Assembly (NCBI RefSeq): GCF_008728835.1
Contig: NZ_CP042582.1
Span: 5,501,001-5,565,000, forward strand
Direction: 5' to 3'
DNA: 64,000 bases
Source: Hypericibacter adhaerens
GTDB lineage: Bacteria > Pseudomonadota > Alphaproteobacteria > Dongiales > Dongiaceae
How positions within the stretch are numbered: position 1 is the first letter of the stretch; each line of letters opens with the position of its first letter. Position numbers and translations under genes: made by a program. The notes beneath the pieces are model-generated. The model was not told where the DNA came from, searched no databases, and saw only the letters and a program-made list of their open reading frames with translations. Positions 45,564 to 53,858 of this stretch are shown in pieces.

Positions 45564-47246
45564 TCAGCGAGAGCCGCCATGGCGGCCGAGCCACTCGGCC
45601 AGCGCCGGCTCGAGCTTGGCGAAGAGCCCATCCCAGTCGGCGGTGGCCGGCTGGCGGAAGAGGCGATGCTTCGGATACCAGACCGAGCGTTCCGGATCGA
45701 AGTGCCACATCCAGCCGGTGCGGTGGGGCAGGAGCAGCCAGGTCTCCTTGTCGAGCGCGCCCGCCAGATGGCCCACCGCGGTATCGACCGTGATCACCAG
45801 GTCGAGCCGGGCGATGGCCGACGCGGTATCGCCGAAATCGCGGATCAGCGGCGAGAGGTCGATCACCCGTCCCGCGCCATCCTTCGCAATCTCGGCAACG
45901 GCCGGCCCCATCTGCAGGCTGAGGAGCGTGAGATCGAGGCGCTCGGCCAGCCGCGCGAAACGATCGAGCGAGGTGCTGCGCGCCGGACCGGATTCGCGGT
46001 TGCCGACCCAGACGATGCCGATGCGGGGGCTCGGCGCTGCCTCGATCTCCCGCCATCTGCCGTCATCGGGTGGCGGCGTCAGGAAGGGGATGGGGCCCGG
46101 CAGATCCACGGTCTCGATCCCGAGGGCGAGACCGAGATCGAGCAGCGCGATCTGCGCGCCATAGGGCGGCAGGGGTTTCGCGACATCCACGACCTGCGCC
46201 ACCGCTGGCAGATGACGGAACAAGGGCATCAGGGCCGGCTGGCAGGCCAGGATCAGGTTCGGCGCCCGCGCCGCGACCTGGGGCAGGAAGCGCGCGAACT
46301 GAAGTACGTCGCCGAAGCCCAGCTCGGCCCAGACCAGCAGCGGCGCCTGGGTCGGCGCGCCGTCCCAGCGCGGGCCCTTCATCGGGCGATGCGTCGTCCG
46401 CGGCCGTTCGAACCGCCGCGCATAATGCGGCCAGGCTTCGCGCAAACGGCCGAGGCGCAGCAGCGAATAGGCCAGGTTGTAATGGAGCGTGGCGTCATCC
46501 GGCCATTGGGCCAGCGCCTGGCGCAGTACCGCGACGGCTTCCTCTTCGCGCCCCGGATCCCGGCCGGCCAGGACCGCCGCCAGGGTGAGCGCCGATTCCG
46601 GAGCCCGCGGCGCCAGCGCCGGCAGCTGGCGCGCCAGGGTCTCGGCCTCCTCCAGCGCGCCGCGCCGGCGCAGCAGCATGGCGAGGTTGTTGACGATGGT
46701 GGCGCCCCGCGGCGCCAGGGCCAGCGCCTCCCGCAAGGCCGCTTCGGCCGCATCGAGATGGAGAGCCTCGCCCGCCGGATCCCGGTCGGCCCAGGCCATC
46801 TCGATCTCGGCCCGCCCTTGCAGGATCGCCGCCACTTCACCGGGCGTGCGGCCGGGTCCGGCGTCGTCGAGCCGTTCGCGCGCGGCCTGGAACTCGCCCT
46901 TCGCCGCCAGCAACCGCGCCAGCTCGAGCCGGACCGGGATTGCGGTCGGATCGAGCGACGAGGCCCGTTCGAGCGAGGCACGGGCCGCCGTTTCGTCGCC
47001 CTCGGCCGCCAGGAGGCGCGCCAGCATGAAGTGGCTCGCGGCATCGGCGCCCGGACCGGCGACGGCCTCCGCCAGCAGCGCCTTCGCCTCGGCGAAGGCC
47101 CGGCGGTTGACCAGGAGCAGGACCAGGTTGTTGCGGGCGGAGCGGACCTCCTGGCCGGCCGCGATCGCCTGCCGGTAGAAGAATTCGGCGGCGGTGGTCT
47201 GCCCGGCCTGGTGGGCTCTGAGAGCTTCCTTGAAGAGCGAGCTCAT
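45564..47246 (-). CDS. TPR protein with glycosyltransferase-like domain, copy 2
   Basis: About 560 residues: TPR units over the first ~280 (AAEFFYRQAIAAGQEVRSARNN, LLRRRGALEEAETLARQ), then a Rossmann-like domain. The latter has WAELGFGDVLQFARFLPQV, GIVWVGN, DFGDTASAIARLDLVITVDTAVGHLAGAL and LLLPHRTGWMWHF. This matches TPR-containing glycosyltransferase-9-like proteins. The substrate is unknown; roles in protein or surface glycosylation have been proposed for relatives. The ATG overlaps the paralogous gene stop as ATGA. Confidence 0.82.
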   Translation of the reverse strand: MSSLFKEALRAHQAGQTTAAEFFYRQAIAAGQEVRSARNNLVLLLVNRRAFAEAKALLAEAVAGPGADAASHFMLARLLAAEGDETAARASLERASSLDPTAIPVRLELARLLAAKGEFQAARERLDDAGPGRTPGEVAAILQGRAEIEMAWADRDPAGEALHLDAAEAALREALALAPRGATIVNNLAMLLRRRGALEEAETLARQLPALAPRAPESALTLAAVLAGRDPGREEEAVAVLRQALAQWPDDATLHYNLAYSLLRLGRLREAWPHYARRFERPRTTHRPMKGPRWDGAPTQAPLLVWAELGFGDVLQFARFLPQVAARAPNLILACQPALMPLFRHLPAVAQVVDVAKPLPPYGAQIALLDLGLALGIETVDLPGPIPFLTPPPDDGRWREIEAAPSPRIGIVWVGNRESGPARSTSLDRFARLAERLDLTLLSLQMGPAVAEIAKDGAGRVIDLSPLIRDFGDTASAIARLDLVITVDTAVGHLAGALDKETWLLLPHRTGWMWHFDPERSVWYPKHRLFRQPATADWDGLFAKLEPALAEWLGRHGGSR

Positions 47247-48919
47247 GGCCGAGCATGGCCGCTCCCGAGCCATTCCGCCAGCGCGGCCTCGACCCGGACG
47301 AAGACCCCGTCCCAGTCATGGACCGCGGCCTGGCGGAACAGGCGCAGGTTCGGATACCAGCTCGAGCGTTCCTGATCGAAATGCCACATCCATCCGGCGC
47401 GGTGCGGCAGCAGCACCCAGGCCGGTCCGCCGAGCGCGCCGGCGAGATGGGCCATGGCGGTGTCGATGGTGATGACGAGATCGAGCCCGGCGATGGCCGC
47501 GGCTGTATCGGCGAAATCGCGGATCAGCGGCGCCAGATCCACGATCCGGCCTTCGCCCCGGCCCGCGATGTCCGCGGCAGCCGGCCCGATCTGCAGGCTG
47601 AAGAGGCGGAGATCGAGGCGCTTTGCCAGGCGCACGAAACGGTCGAGCGTCGTGCTGCGAAGCGGATCGGGTTGGCGGTTGCCGGCCCAGACGATGCCGA
47701 TTCGCGGAGCGGGCGACGCCTTGATCTCGTTCCAGGGTGCGTCGGCATCGGGGGCCTGAAGATAGGGGATCGGGCCCGGCAGGTCCTTGGCCTGGATGCC
47801 CAACGCCATGCCCAGATCGAGCAGCGGAAAATGCGCGCCATACGAGGGCAGCCTGTCCGCGAGATCCACCACCTGGCCGACGCCCGGCAGCCGCGCCAGC
47901 AGCCGCAGCAGCGGCCGTTGGCAGGCCAGCATCAGATGCGGGCTCCGGTCCGCGAGCCGCGGCAGGAAGCGCGCGAACTGGATCACCTGGCCATAGCCCT
48001 GCTCGCCCCAGATCAACAGCGGCGTGCCGGTGGGCTTGCCATCCCAGAGCGGCCCCGGCGGCGCCATGCGCTGCGGGCGCTCGAAGCAGCGCGCATAATG
48101 CCGCCAGCCCTCGGGCCAGCGCCGCAGCCGCATCAGGGAATGCGCCAGGTTCCAGGTGACCGAGGGATGGTCGGGCGCGGCCGTCCGGGTCCGCTCGAGC
48201 AGCGCCACGGCTTCGCCTTCGCGCTCCGGGTCGCGGCCCGCGAGCACCGCCGCGAGGGTGAGCGCGGATTCAGGCAGTTGCGAGGCCGCCGCCAGGAGCT
48301 GGCGCGCCTGCGTCTCGGCCTCGGCGAGCCGGCCCCGGTGGCGCAGCAGCAAGGCGAGGTTGTTGAGCAGCGCCGGTTGGTGCGGCGCCAAGGCCTGGGC
48401 ACCGCGCAAGGCTTCCTCCGCCGCCGCGAGATGAAGCTCCTCTTCCGCCGGATCGAGATCGGCCCAGGCGATCTCGATCTCGGCACGGGCGCGCAAGGCG
48501 GCGAGACGTTCGGGCACCGGCGCCTTGTCGCTTGGCAGGGCCAGCAGGCTCGAGGCGCGCGCCAGCTCGGTCCGCGCCGCCAGCAGGCGGGCCAGCTCCA
48601 GCCGGATCGGCAGCGAGCCCGGTTCCAGCGAATGGGCGAACTCGAGCGGCGGGATGGCCGCGGCCTCGTCGCCTTCGGCGATCAGAATGCGCGCCAGCAT
48701 GAAATGCGTCGCCGCATCCGCGTCGGGACTGGCGATGAGCGCGATGAGGTGGGCCTTGGCCTCGGCGAAGGCGCGCCGTTCCACCAGCAGCAGCGCCAGG
48801 TTGTGGCGGGCCGAGCGGATCTCCTCGCCGGCCGCGATCGCCTGCCGGTAGAGGGTCTCGGCGGTGGCCGCTTGGCCCGCCTGATGGGCTTGAAGCGCCT
48901 GTCGGAAGAGTGACGCCAT
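47243..48919 (-). CDS. TPR protein with glycosyltransferase-like domain, copy 1
   Basis: The 558-residue paralogue of the downstream gene has the same plan: TPR part (LFRQALQAHQAGQAATAETLYRQAIAAG), then WGEQGYGQVIQFARFLPRL, GIVWAGN, ADTAAAIAGLDLVITIDTAMAHLAGAL and LLPHRAGWMWHFDQERSSW. The Asp in TIDTAMAHLAG is the conserved residue of GT9-like sugar transferases. It is the first gene of a three-gene overlapping operon. An AT-rich divergent region lies between it and comM. Confidence 0.83.
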   Translation of the reverse strand: MASLFRQALQAHQAGQAATAETLYRQAIAAGEEIRSARHNLALLLVERRAFAEAKAHLIALIASPDADAATHFMLARILIAEGDEAAAIPPLEFAHSLEPGSLPIRLELARLLAARTELARASSLLALPSDKAPVPERLAALRARAEIEIAWADLDPAEEELHLAAAEEALRGAQALAPHQPALLNNLALLLRHRGRLAEAETQARQLLAAASQLPESALTLAAVLAGRDPEREGEAVALLERTRTAAPDHPSVTWNLAHSLMRLRRWPEGWRHYARCFERPQRMAPPGPLWDGKPTGTPLLIWGEQGYGQVIQFARFLPRLADRSPHLMLACQRPLLRLLARLPGVGQVVDLADRLPSYGAHFPLLDLGMALGIQAKDLPGPIPYLQAPDADAPWNEIKASPAPRIGIVWAGNRQPDPLRSTTLDRFVRLAKRLDLRLFSLQIGPAAADIAGRGEGRIVDLAPLIRDFADTAAAIAGLDLVITIDTAMAHLAGALGGPAWVLLPHRAGWMWHFDQERSSWYPNLRLFRQAAVHDWDGVFVRVEAALAEWLGSGHARP

Positions 48920-49091
48920 GGGAGGAGGCTGCCGGTTCGATGACCTAGATCGAACGATATGGTCAGCCTTCCTGCAACTCTTTCCGTTTCGAAGGCCCGC
49001 TTTGCCACTTGACGGCGAACAATCAAAGAACGAGTATTATTACATAAAATACAATTATAAGATGTAGACGAAAGCCGCTGGAGAGATCGCC

Positions 49092-50093
49092 ATGGATGGT
49101 TCGGTGACAGCCTTGCCGGCGGGAAGCAGGCGCGCCCGTGCCGCCGCATTCGGCACGCCCAAGCCGGGCGGACGGATCGCCAGCGTGGCCTTCCACGGCA
49201 TCGATGTGCTGGGCGTGGATGTCCAGGTCCAGACGGCCTCGGGCATTCCCGCCTTCGCCGTGGTGGGGCTGCCCGACAAGGCGGTGGGCGAAAGCCGCGA
49301 ACGGGTGCGCGCGGCCCTCGCCTCGCTAGGCCTGGCGCTGCCGCCCAAGCGCATCATCGTCAATCTGGCGCCGGCCGACCTCAACAAGGAGGGCAGCCAT
49401 TTCGATCTGCCGATCGCGCTGGCGCTGCTGGCCTCGATGGGCGTGCTGCCCGGTGCCGAGCTCGACCGTTACGCGGCGCTGGGCGAGCTGGGTCTCGACG
49501 GACGCATCGCCGCCGTCGCCGGCGTGCTGCCCGCCGCGATCAGCGCGGCGCAGCGGGGGCTGGGGCTCATCTGCCCGGCCGAGCAGGGCGGCGAGGCCGC
49601 CTGGGCCGGCGAGCTCGAGGTGGTGGCGGCACCGAGCCTGCTCGCCCTCATCAATCATTTCCGCGGCAGCCAGGTGCTGCGTCCGCCCGAGCCCAGGGTC
49701 GCGGCGCCGGAAGGCGCCCCGCTCGATCTCGCCGACATCAAGGGCCAGGAGAGCGCCAAGCGCGCGCTCGAAATCGCGGCCGTGGGCTCGCATAACCTTT
49801 TGATGTGCGGTCCTCCTGGCTCGGGCAAATCGATGCTGGCGCAGCGCCTGCCCGGAATCCTGCCGCCGCTCGAGCCGGCCGAGGCGCTCGAGGTCAGCAT
49901 GATCCATTCGGTCGCGGGCGTGCTGGCCGAAGGCCGGTTGCTGCGACGGCGTCCCTTCCGCGATCCGCATCATTCGGCGACGCTGGCGGCCTTGACCGGC
50001 GGCGGCTCGCGCGCGAAGCCCGGCGAGGTCTCGCTCGCGCATCTGGGCGTCCTGTTCCTGGACGAACTGCCCGAGTTCCCCGGAATTATGTAG
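49092..50093 (+). pseudogene. comM: comM (YifB) N-terminal fragment, cut by the transposon
   Basis: The first 329 codons of a ComM/YifB AAA+ protein are intact. They show the N-terminal domain ([37 protein letters not shown]), the Mg-chelatase-like ATPase with Walker [12 protein letters not shown], and Walker [11 protein letters not shown]. Translation then enters the insertion and stops five codons later at 50091. ComM is a branch-migration helicase that aids integration of DNA taken up by natural transformation. The fragment lacks sensor and arginine-finger regions and is not expected to work. Confidence 0.95.
50073..50080. repeat. Left 8-bp target duplication
   Basis: GAGTTCCC directly abuts the left end of the insertion and recurs at 54197-54204 after its right end. 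Joining the flanks through one copy restores LPEFPRSALESL of comM in frame. Eight bases is the duplication length of the IS1595 family. Confidence 0.93.
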
Positions 50094-50104
50094 CAGTCTC
50101 ACCT
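50081..50104 (+). repeat. Left terminal inverted repeat
   Basis: The 24 bases beginning CGGAATTATGTAGCAG are the exact reverse complement of 54173-54196; the next base differs. The stop codon of the endonuclease gene lies inside it, so the coding cargo reaches the very edge of the element. Confidence 0.95.
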
Positions 50105-50735
50105 AGAGGTTATTGAGCGCCGGCGATGGCTTCAGCGTCGGTTCTCTCAAATACAATTCATCTAGCAGCGCCTTAAAGAAAGTCGTCCCCTTCGCGTCCA
50201 TATCTTCGACGTGGGAAATGCGTTGGCCGGGCGGACGGCTACTATTGATCCTGATTAACCAAGCAGCCTCGATGAGACCCTGATTCCAAAGCGGCGCCTT
50301 CCGAATTGCGATTTTTCGCAAGTTGGATTCGAAATGGTCGGCCCAGGTGCTTCCGTCTCGGCGCTTAGAATCTTCGTGTTCATCTACAATGACGACATAG
50401 CCAATGACGATTTCCGGCGAAAGTTGCTGCACGTTCGCAGCTTCGCCCATTAGATCATCAAGCCGGTTCGGCACCGTCCCGGCCAGGTTTTTTAAGATAG
50501 ATTTCAGGGAAATAAGCAAGCGGGGTTTCCCCGCCAAGACGTACGCCAAGTCCCAATCCTTTTGGCGCCCCAGGCCACGAATACCAACTTCGTTGGCCTT
50601 GCCGCCCTGGACCCCTGGCAATCCCTCCCGCGCAAACGCTTCAATGCAGTGAGTCGCCAGCGTGTCTAGCCGGCCGGGATCTTGTGTTGGCCGTTTTAGG
50701 AGGTCGTCAACGGCGTCGGAGAGGGTGATTGGCAT
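50103..50735 (-). CDS. Type II restriction endonuclease candidate
   Basis: The 210-residue protein overlaps the end of the methyltransferase gene by 40 bases, typical of a restriction partner. A PD-(D/E)XK-like core is visible: KANEVGIRGLGRQKDWDLAYV followed by PRLLISLKS, with D62 and the S-L-K triplet at 76-78 as likely metal and catalytic residues. NLAGTVPNRLDDLMGEAANVQ follows. I cannot assign a recognition sequence or a named enzyme family. Its stop lies within the terminal inverted repeat. Confidence 0.75.
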   Translation of the reverse strand: MPITLSDAVDDLLKRPTQDPGRLDTLATHCIEAFAREGLPGVQGGKANEVGIRGLGRQKDWDLAYVLAGKPRLLISLKSILKNLAGTVPNRLDDLMGEAANVQQLSPEIVIGYVVIVDEHEDSKRRDGSTWADHFESNLRKIAIRKAPLWNQGLIEAAWLIRINSSRPPGQRISHVEDMDAKGTTFFKALLDELYLREPTLKPSPALNNL

Positions 50736-51715
50736 TCAACCAATGTTGCTTTTCTTGCCCCAAATTGCCGATGGCGGTCGATCTCGGCCTTAATGCGCGC
50801 CTCGGCCAGAGCAAGGTATTTGGGCTCGATCTCGCTGCCAATAGAGTTTCTACCTGTCCGGATGGCCGCGACGGTTGTGGACCCGGTTCCGATGAAAGGG
50901 TCCAGAACAGTGTCGCCGGCAAAAGAGAACATCTTAACAAGCCGCTCGGCGATCTCGGCGGGGTATGGGGCCGGGTGCCCAGATCGGGTTGATGCTCCCC
51001 GGATATCGGTCCAAATGGAGCGCCACCACGATTGCATTTCCTCTTTGGTCAGCATCGAAAGGGCTTTTTGCTCGGGTGATACCTTCCGGTATTCGCCACC
51101 CTTCCGCAGGAACAGGATGTACTCAATATCGTTCTTGACGATGGCGCCGGGCTGATATGGCTTGCCATAGAACCCGGCCCCGTTGCCTTCGGCCTCGGTC
51201 ACGCCGTTGGCGATCTTGTGCCAAAGGATCGGCGTCAGGCAGTCGAGACCGATGGAGCGCGCCCGCACCTGAATATCAGCGTGAAGCGGCATGACATAGT
51301 GTCGCTTCCCTTGCTTCCTCGAAATGCAAACGTCGCCAACCACGCAGCAAATCCGGCCGCCAGGGACAAGCACCCGCGCGCATTCCCGCCATACGCGATC
51401 CAACTCCGTTAGGAATTGCTCGTAGTCCGCGATGGCGCCCATCTGATGCTTGTGGTCGGCGTACTTTTTCAGCGTCCAGTAGGGCGGGGAGGTAACAACC
51501 AAATGCACCGAGCTGTCGGGAATCCATGAAAGGTCGCGTGCATCCCCGAGGCGAAGGTGGTGCTCCGTCGCGTCGAAAGGCGCCGGCCACGGCAGCTTGC
51601 GGTATTGCTCATTGACCTTACGGAGCCGCGCCAGCGCCCGCGAGGTGGCATCATTCACCGGAAGGCGGGTCAGCATCGGCCCTTGATCAGAGGCTGGGAA
51701 GCTACCGTCCATCAC
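50696..51715 (-). CDS. Site-specific DNA methyltransferase (beta class, probably N4-cytosine)
   Basis: The 339-residue enzyme has motif IV TSPPY at residues 75-79 and the AdoMet-binding motif I DPFIGTGSTT at ~272-281. That order defines the beta class of amino-methyltransferases. The S-P-P-Y form favours N4-methylcytosine over N6-methyladenine, but does not prove it. The long middle region should hold the target recognition part. Its ATG overlaps the stop of the HTH gene and its end overlaps the endonuclease gene, so the three are one operon. It protects host DNA from the partner nuclease. Confidence 0.9.
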   Translation of the reverse strand: MMDGSFPASDQGPMLTRLPVNDATSRALARLRKVNEQYRKLPWPAPFDATEHHLRLGDARDLSWIPDSSVHLVVTSPPYWTLKKYADHKHQMGAIADYEQFLTELDRVWRECARVLVPGGRICCVVGDVCISRKQGKRHYVMPLHADIQVRARSIGLDCLTPILWHKIANGVTEAEGNGAGFYGKPYQPGAIVKNDIEYILFLRKGGEYRKVSPEQKALSMLTKEEMQSWWRSIWTDIRGASTRSGHPAPYPAEIAERLVKMFSFAGDTVLDPFIGTGSTTVAAIRTGRNSIGSEIEPKYLALAEARIKAEIDRHRQFGARKATLVECQSPSPTPLTTS

Positions 51716-51945
51716 AGATTCTCCAGGTGAATTGTTCGGCAGCCGATAGCTTCAAGGCACTGGAAAAGGAAGATGGCCGTAAATGTGCCACGGTTAATTT
51801 TGTTCTTTATATTCAATTCGTTATCTTTTACCCCGATGGCCGATAGCCTCTCCGCCAGATCGGCATAGCTCAAGCCCTGCCGTTTCAGCTCGGCCTTGAG
51901 CGTTCCCTTGACCTTGGCTTTCCAGTCCTTGCCCTTGGCGGCCAT
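51712..51945 (-). CDS. Small HTH protein (DUF6471-like), candidate R-M controller
   Basis: The 77-residue protein begins with a Lys-rich helix (GKDWKAKVKGTLKAELKRQGL) and continues as a compact helix-turn-helix: SYADLAERLSAIGVKDNELNIKNK, then INRGTFTAIFLFQCLEAIG. This fits the DUF6471 family as I recall it. It is the first gene of the R-M operon, overlapping the methyltransferase start as ATGA, the position taken by C (controller) proteins in other systems. Palindromes that could bind it flank both divergent promoters. A regulatory role is inferred. Confidence 0.75.
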   Translation of the reverse strand: MAAKGKDWKAKVKGTLKAELKRQGLSYADLAERLSAIGVKDNELNIKNKINRGTFTAIFLFQCLEAIGCRTIHLENL

Positions 51946-51969
51946 CTTTGGAGTCCGGATTCGATAACG

Positions 51970-51993
51970 AAAGGCATCATAAGCGATGCTTTT
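51970..51993. promoter_or_regulatory. Inverted repeat at the R-M operon -10 region
   Basis: AAAGGCATC (51970-51978) and GATGCTTTT (51985-51993) pair at eight of nine bases around a six-base spacer and cover the -10 box of the R-M promoter. The GGCATC/GATGC half-sites recur in the palindrome at 52024, suggesting one regulator for both. Confidence 0.5.
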
Positions 51994-52004
51994 CCGGTTG
52001 ACAA
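51976..52004 (-). promoter_or_regulatory. Promoter of the R-M operon
   Basis: On the minus strand TTGTCA (52004-51999), 17 bases and TATGAT (51981-51976) are each one base from the sigma70 consensus at ideal spacing, 31 bases before the HTH gene. Its -35 shares bases with the -35 of the transposase promoter on the other strand. Confidence 0.75.
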
Positions 52005-52025
52005 GCCAACTTGAGGCACTATATT
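51998..52025 (+). promoter_or_regulatory. Promoter of the transposase gene
   Basis: TTGACA (51998-52003), 16 bases and TATATT (52020-52025) form a strong sigma70 promoter 31 bases before the transposase ATG. Five bases of its -35 are also the -35 of the divergent R-M promoter, so two polymerases cannot easily bind at once. Confidence 0.75.
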
Positions 52026-52044
52026 TGATGCCAACGGTATCAAA
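52024..52044. promoter_or_regulatory. 21-bp near-perfect palindrome between transposase promoter and start
   Basis: TTTGATGCC (52024-52032) and GGTATCAAA (52036-52044) pair at eight of nine positions around AAC. The site begins at the -10 box and ends 11 bases before the transposase start, a natural repressor site. Its GATGCC half-site matches those at the R-M promoter. Confidence 0.6.
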
Positions 52045-52055
52045 AACGGTGCTTT

Positions 52056-53018
52056 ATGGCCCAACACTTCCTCCTATCCACAGCCGCAAGGACGCTCTCC
52101 CTGAGCGTCGTTGCGCGCATGTCGGATGAGGAAGCCCGGGTCGCCTTCCAGGCGATCCGCTGGGCCGACAACGGCGGCCAGCCCTATTGCCCCAAGTGCG
52201 GTTGCCTCAAGGTCTATGGCTTCAAGACGCGGCCGGTCTGGAAATGCAGCGCGTGCCGCCACCAGTTTTCGGTTACGTCCGGAACCATCTTCGACAACCG
52301 CAAACTGCCGGTTCGGGATTATCTGCTTGCCATCGCGATCTTCGTGAACGGCGCCAAGGGCCATAGCGCCCTTCAACTCAGCCGGGATCTGAATTGCCAA
52401 TACAAGACGGCCTTCGTTCTCGCCCACAAGCTGCGGGAAGCGATGGGCGCCACGCTTGACGACGGCACCGAGTTGAAGGGCGAGGTTGAGGTTGACGGCC
52501 TCTATGCCGGCGGCCACCGCAAGCCCGCTAACGAGGTTGCGAACCGCGTTGACCGCCGCTTGGCCGAGGAACAGACCGGCAAGCGCCAGGTCGTGGTTGT
52601 AATCCGCGAGCGCAATGGCCGGGCGCTGCCCTTCGTGTTCCGCAAGGAAAGCGACGCCATCCCGACCATCCGGGCAAAGGTGGCATCGGGGACGATCCTC
52701 TTTGCCGACGAAAGCCGCCAGTGGGACGCGCTTCATGCCTCTTACGACACGCGGCGGATCAATCATTCCGAGGCTTACAGCAAGGACGGCGCTTCGACGA
52801 ATTGGGCCGAGTCCTACTTTGCCCGTCTGCGCCGCGCCGAGATCGGAACGCATCACCGCATCAGCGGCGCCTATATCGGCGCCTATGCGAACGAAATGGC
52901 GTGGCGGGAAAACATGCGCCGCACCGCTAACGGTTCACAGTGGCGCAAGGTCATGGGCGCCGCGATGGCCCATCCCGTTAGCGGGAAATGGGCCGGTTAT
53001 TGGCAGCGGAGCGCCTGA
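52056..53018 (+). CDS. IS1595-family (ISXO2-like) transposase
   Basis: The 320-residue transposase has an N-terminal zinc ribbon (C45-X2-C48, C64-X2-C67 in CPKCGC and CSACRHQF), a helical middle, and an ISXO2-like catalytic domain. The latter has D147 in EVEVDGLYAGG, D218 in ILFADES, and the TNWAESYFARLRR...GTHHRISGAYIGAYANEMAWREN signature. This gives the D-D-N/E pattern of IS1595 elements. It cuts and joins the terminal repeats, leaving 8-base duplications as seen here. It is full length with no frameshift, so the element may be active. Confidence 0.95.
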   Translation: MAQHFLLSTAARTLSLSVVARMSDEEARVAFQAIRWADNGGQPYCPKCGCLKVYGFKTRPVWKCSACRHQFSVTSGTIFDNRKLPVRDYLLAIAIFVNGAKGHSALQLSRDLNCQYKTAFVLAHKLREAMGATLDDGTELKGEVEVDGLYAGGHRKPANEVANRVDRRLAEEQTGKRQVVVVIRERNGRALPFVFRKESDAIPTIRAKVASGTILFADESRQWDALHASYDTRRINHSEAYSKDGASTNWAESYFARLRRAEIGTHHRISGAYIGAYANEMAWRENMRRTANGSQWRKVMGAAMAHPVSGKWAGYWQRSA

Positions 53019-53452
53019 TGGAAAATGATCATGTCCTGAGCGGCCTAATTCGCAAGCGCGCCGAACTGGCGGGAGAGATCGACCATCTCGCGACGGTCGT
53101 TCAACAGAAGATGATTGAATTGGACCATCTCGACGCCACGATCCGCATATTCAAGCCCGACATTGATCTTGAGACGGTGAAACCCAGGACCGTGCCGCCG
53201 CGCCATCAGGCACTTCCGGGCGAAATGATCCGCGGCGTGTTGACGGTGCTGCGCGAGAGTAAGGCGCCGCTTTCCTCGATGGAAATCACGCTGCGGCTGA
53301 TGGAGCGCCGTGTGATGAACACGGCCGACAAGATGTTAGTCCGCACCGTCTCAAAGCGGGTTGTCGCGTGCGTCCGTCACAGCCGCGCCAAGGGGCTGCT
53401 TCGCTCGACCAAGACGCCGGGGCAGCAACTCCTTTGGGAGATCGCGCGCTAA
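53018..53452 (+). CDS. Transposon accessory protein, coiled coil plus winged-helix-like
   Basis: The 144-residue product starts at an ATG sharing one base with the transposase stop (TGATG), so it is translationally coupled. Residues ~8-45 form a coiled coil (LIRKRAELAGEIDHLATVVQ). After a Pro-rich hinge, residues ~70-140 look like a winged helix (GEMIRGVLTVLRESKAPLSSMEITLRLMERR, then RTVSKRVVACVRHSRAKGLL). A DNA-binding helper of transposition is plausible. No named family is recognised. Confidence 0.8.
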   Translation: MENDHVLSGLIRKRAELAGEIDHLATVVQQKMIELDHLDATIRIFKPDIDLETVKPRTVPPRHQALPGEMIRGVLTVLRESKAPLSSMEITLRLMERRVMNTADKMLVRTVSKRVVACVRHSRAKGLLRSTKTPGQQLLWEIAR

Positions 53453-53667
53453 GCCATATCATCGTCGGTGAGGTAGCCCGCTTTGTGAGCGTCGCGTACC
53501 CCGGCCTCAATCATAGATGTCATGATCTTGGGAACGCTGGTGCCGTGAGTGCCGCGTTTCTTCAGTTTTCTCAGTCTCTCAATGGTCTTGAGCGATAGCG
53601 TGCAATAGCGCCGCTTATTCGGTTCTTCTTCTTCGTCTGCATCAACGGTGTCATCGGCCGGGGCCAT
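53449..53667 (-). CDS. Small acidic-basic protein, possibly ribbon-helix-helix
   Basis: The 72-residue protein has an acidic start (DDTVDADEEEEP), then RRYCTLSLKTIERLRKLKKRG and a helical remainder ending GYLTDDDMA. A short strand followed by two helices is suggestive of a ribbon-helix-helix DNA-binding protein. It converges on the accessory gene, overlapping its end by four bases. Real, but function unknown; a shadow frame cannot be fully excluded. Confidence 0.5.
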   Translation of the reverse strand: MAPADDTVDADEEEEPNKRRYCTLSLKTIERLRKLKKRGTHGTSVPKIMTSMIEAGVRDAHKAGYLTDDDMA

Positions 53668-53804
53668 TAGGGCACTCTAACGCCCATCAATCTGCGGATC
53701 GAGTCGTTGATGCAGATTTGCAGCTATAACGCACCCTTTTCGGTATGAAATCGCATCCTTTTTGTCCTTGACCCCTAGTCGGCACCAGGGCACCATCGGA
53801 ACAC

Positions 53805-53836
53805 AAAAAAGAGCCGGCCATCCGAAGATGACCGGC
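53805..53836 (-). terminator. Rho-independent terminator after the 38-codon gene
   Basis: On the minus strand GCCGGTCATC, loop TTCG and GATGGCCGGC (one G-T pair), positions 53836-53813, run into TCTTTTTT. It is a textbook terminator 22 bases after the small gene stop. Confidence 0.9.
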
Positions 53837-53858
53837 CCAGTTTGCGGTTAGGCTCGGC

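Noticed and set aside
45198-48913. Two very long plus-strand frames (725 and 552 codons)
   Set aside because: They mirror the TPR-glycosyltransferase genes and show antisense-like composition with no domain.
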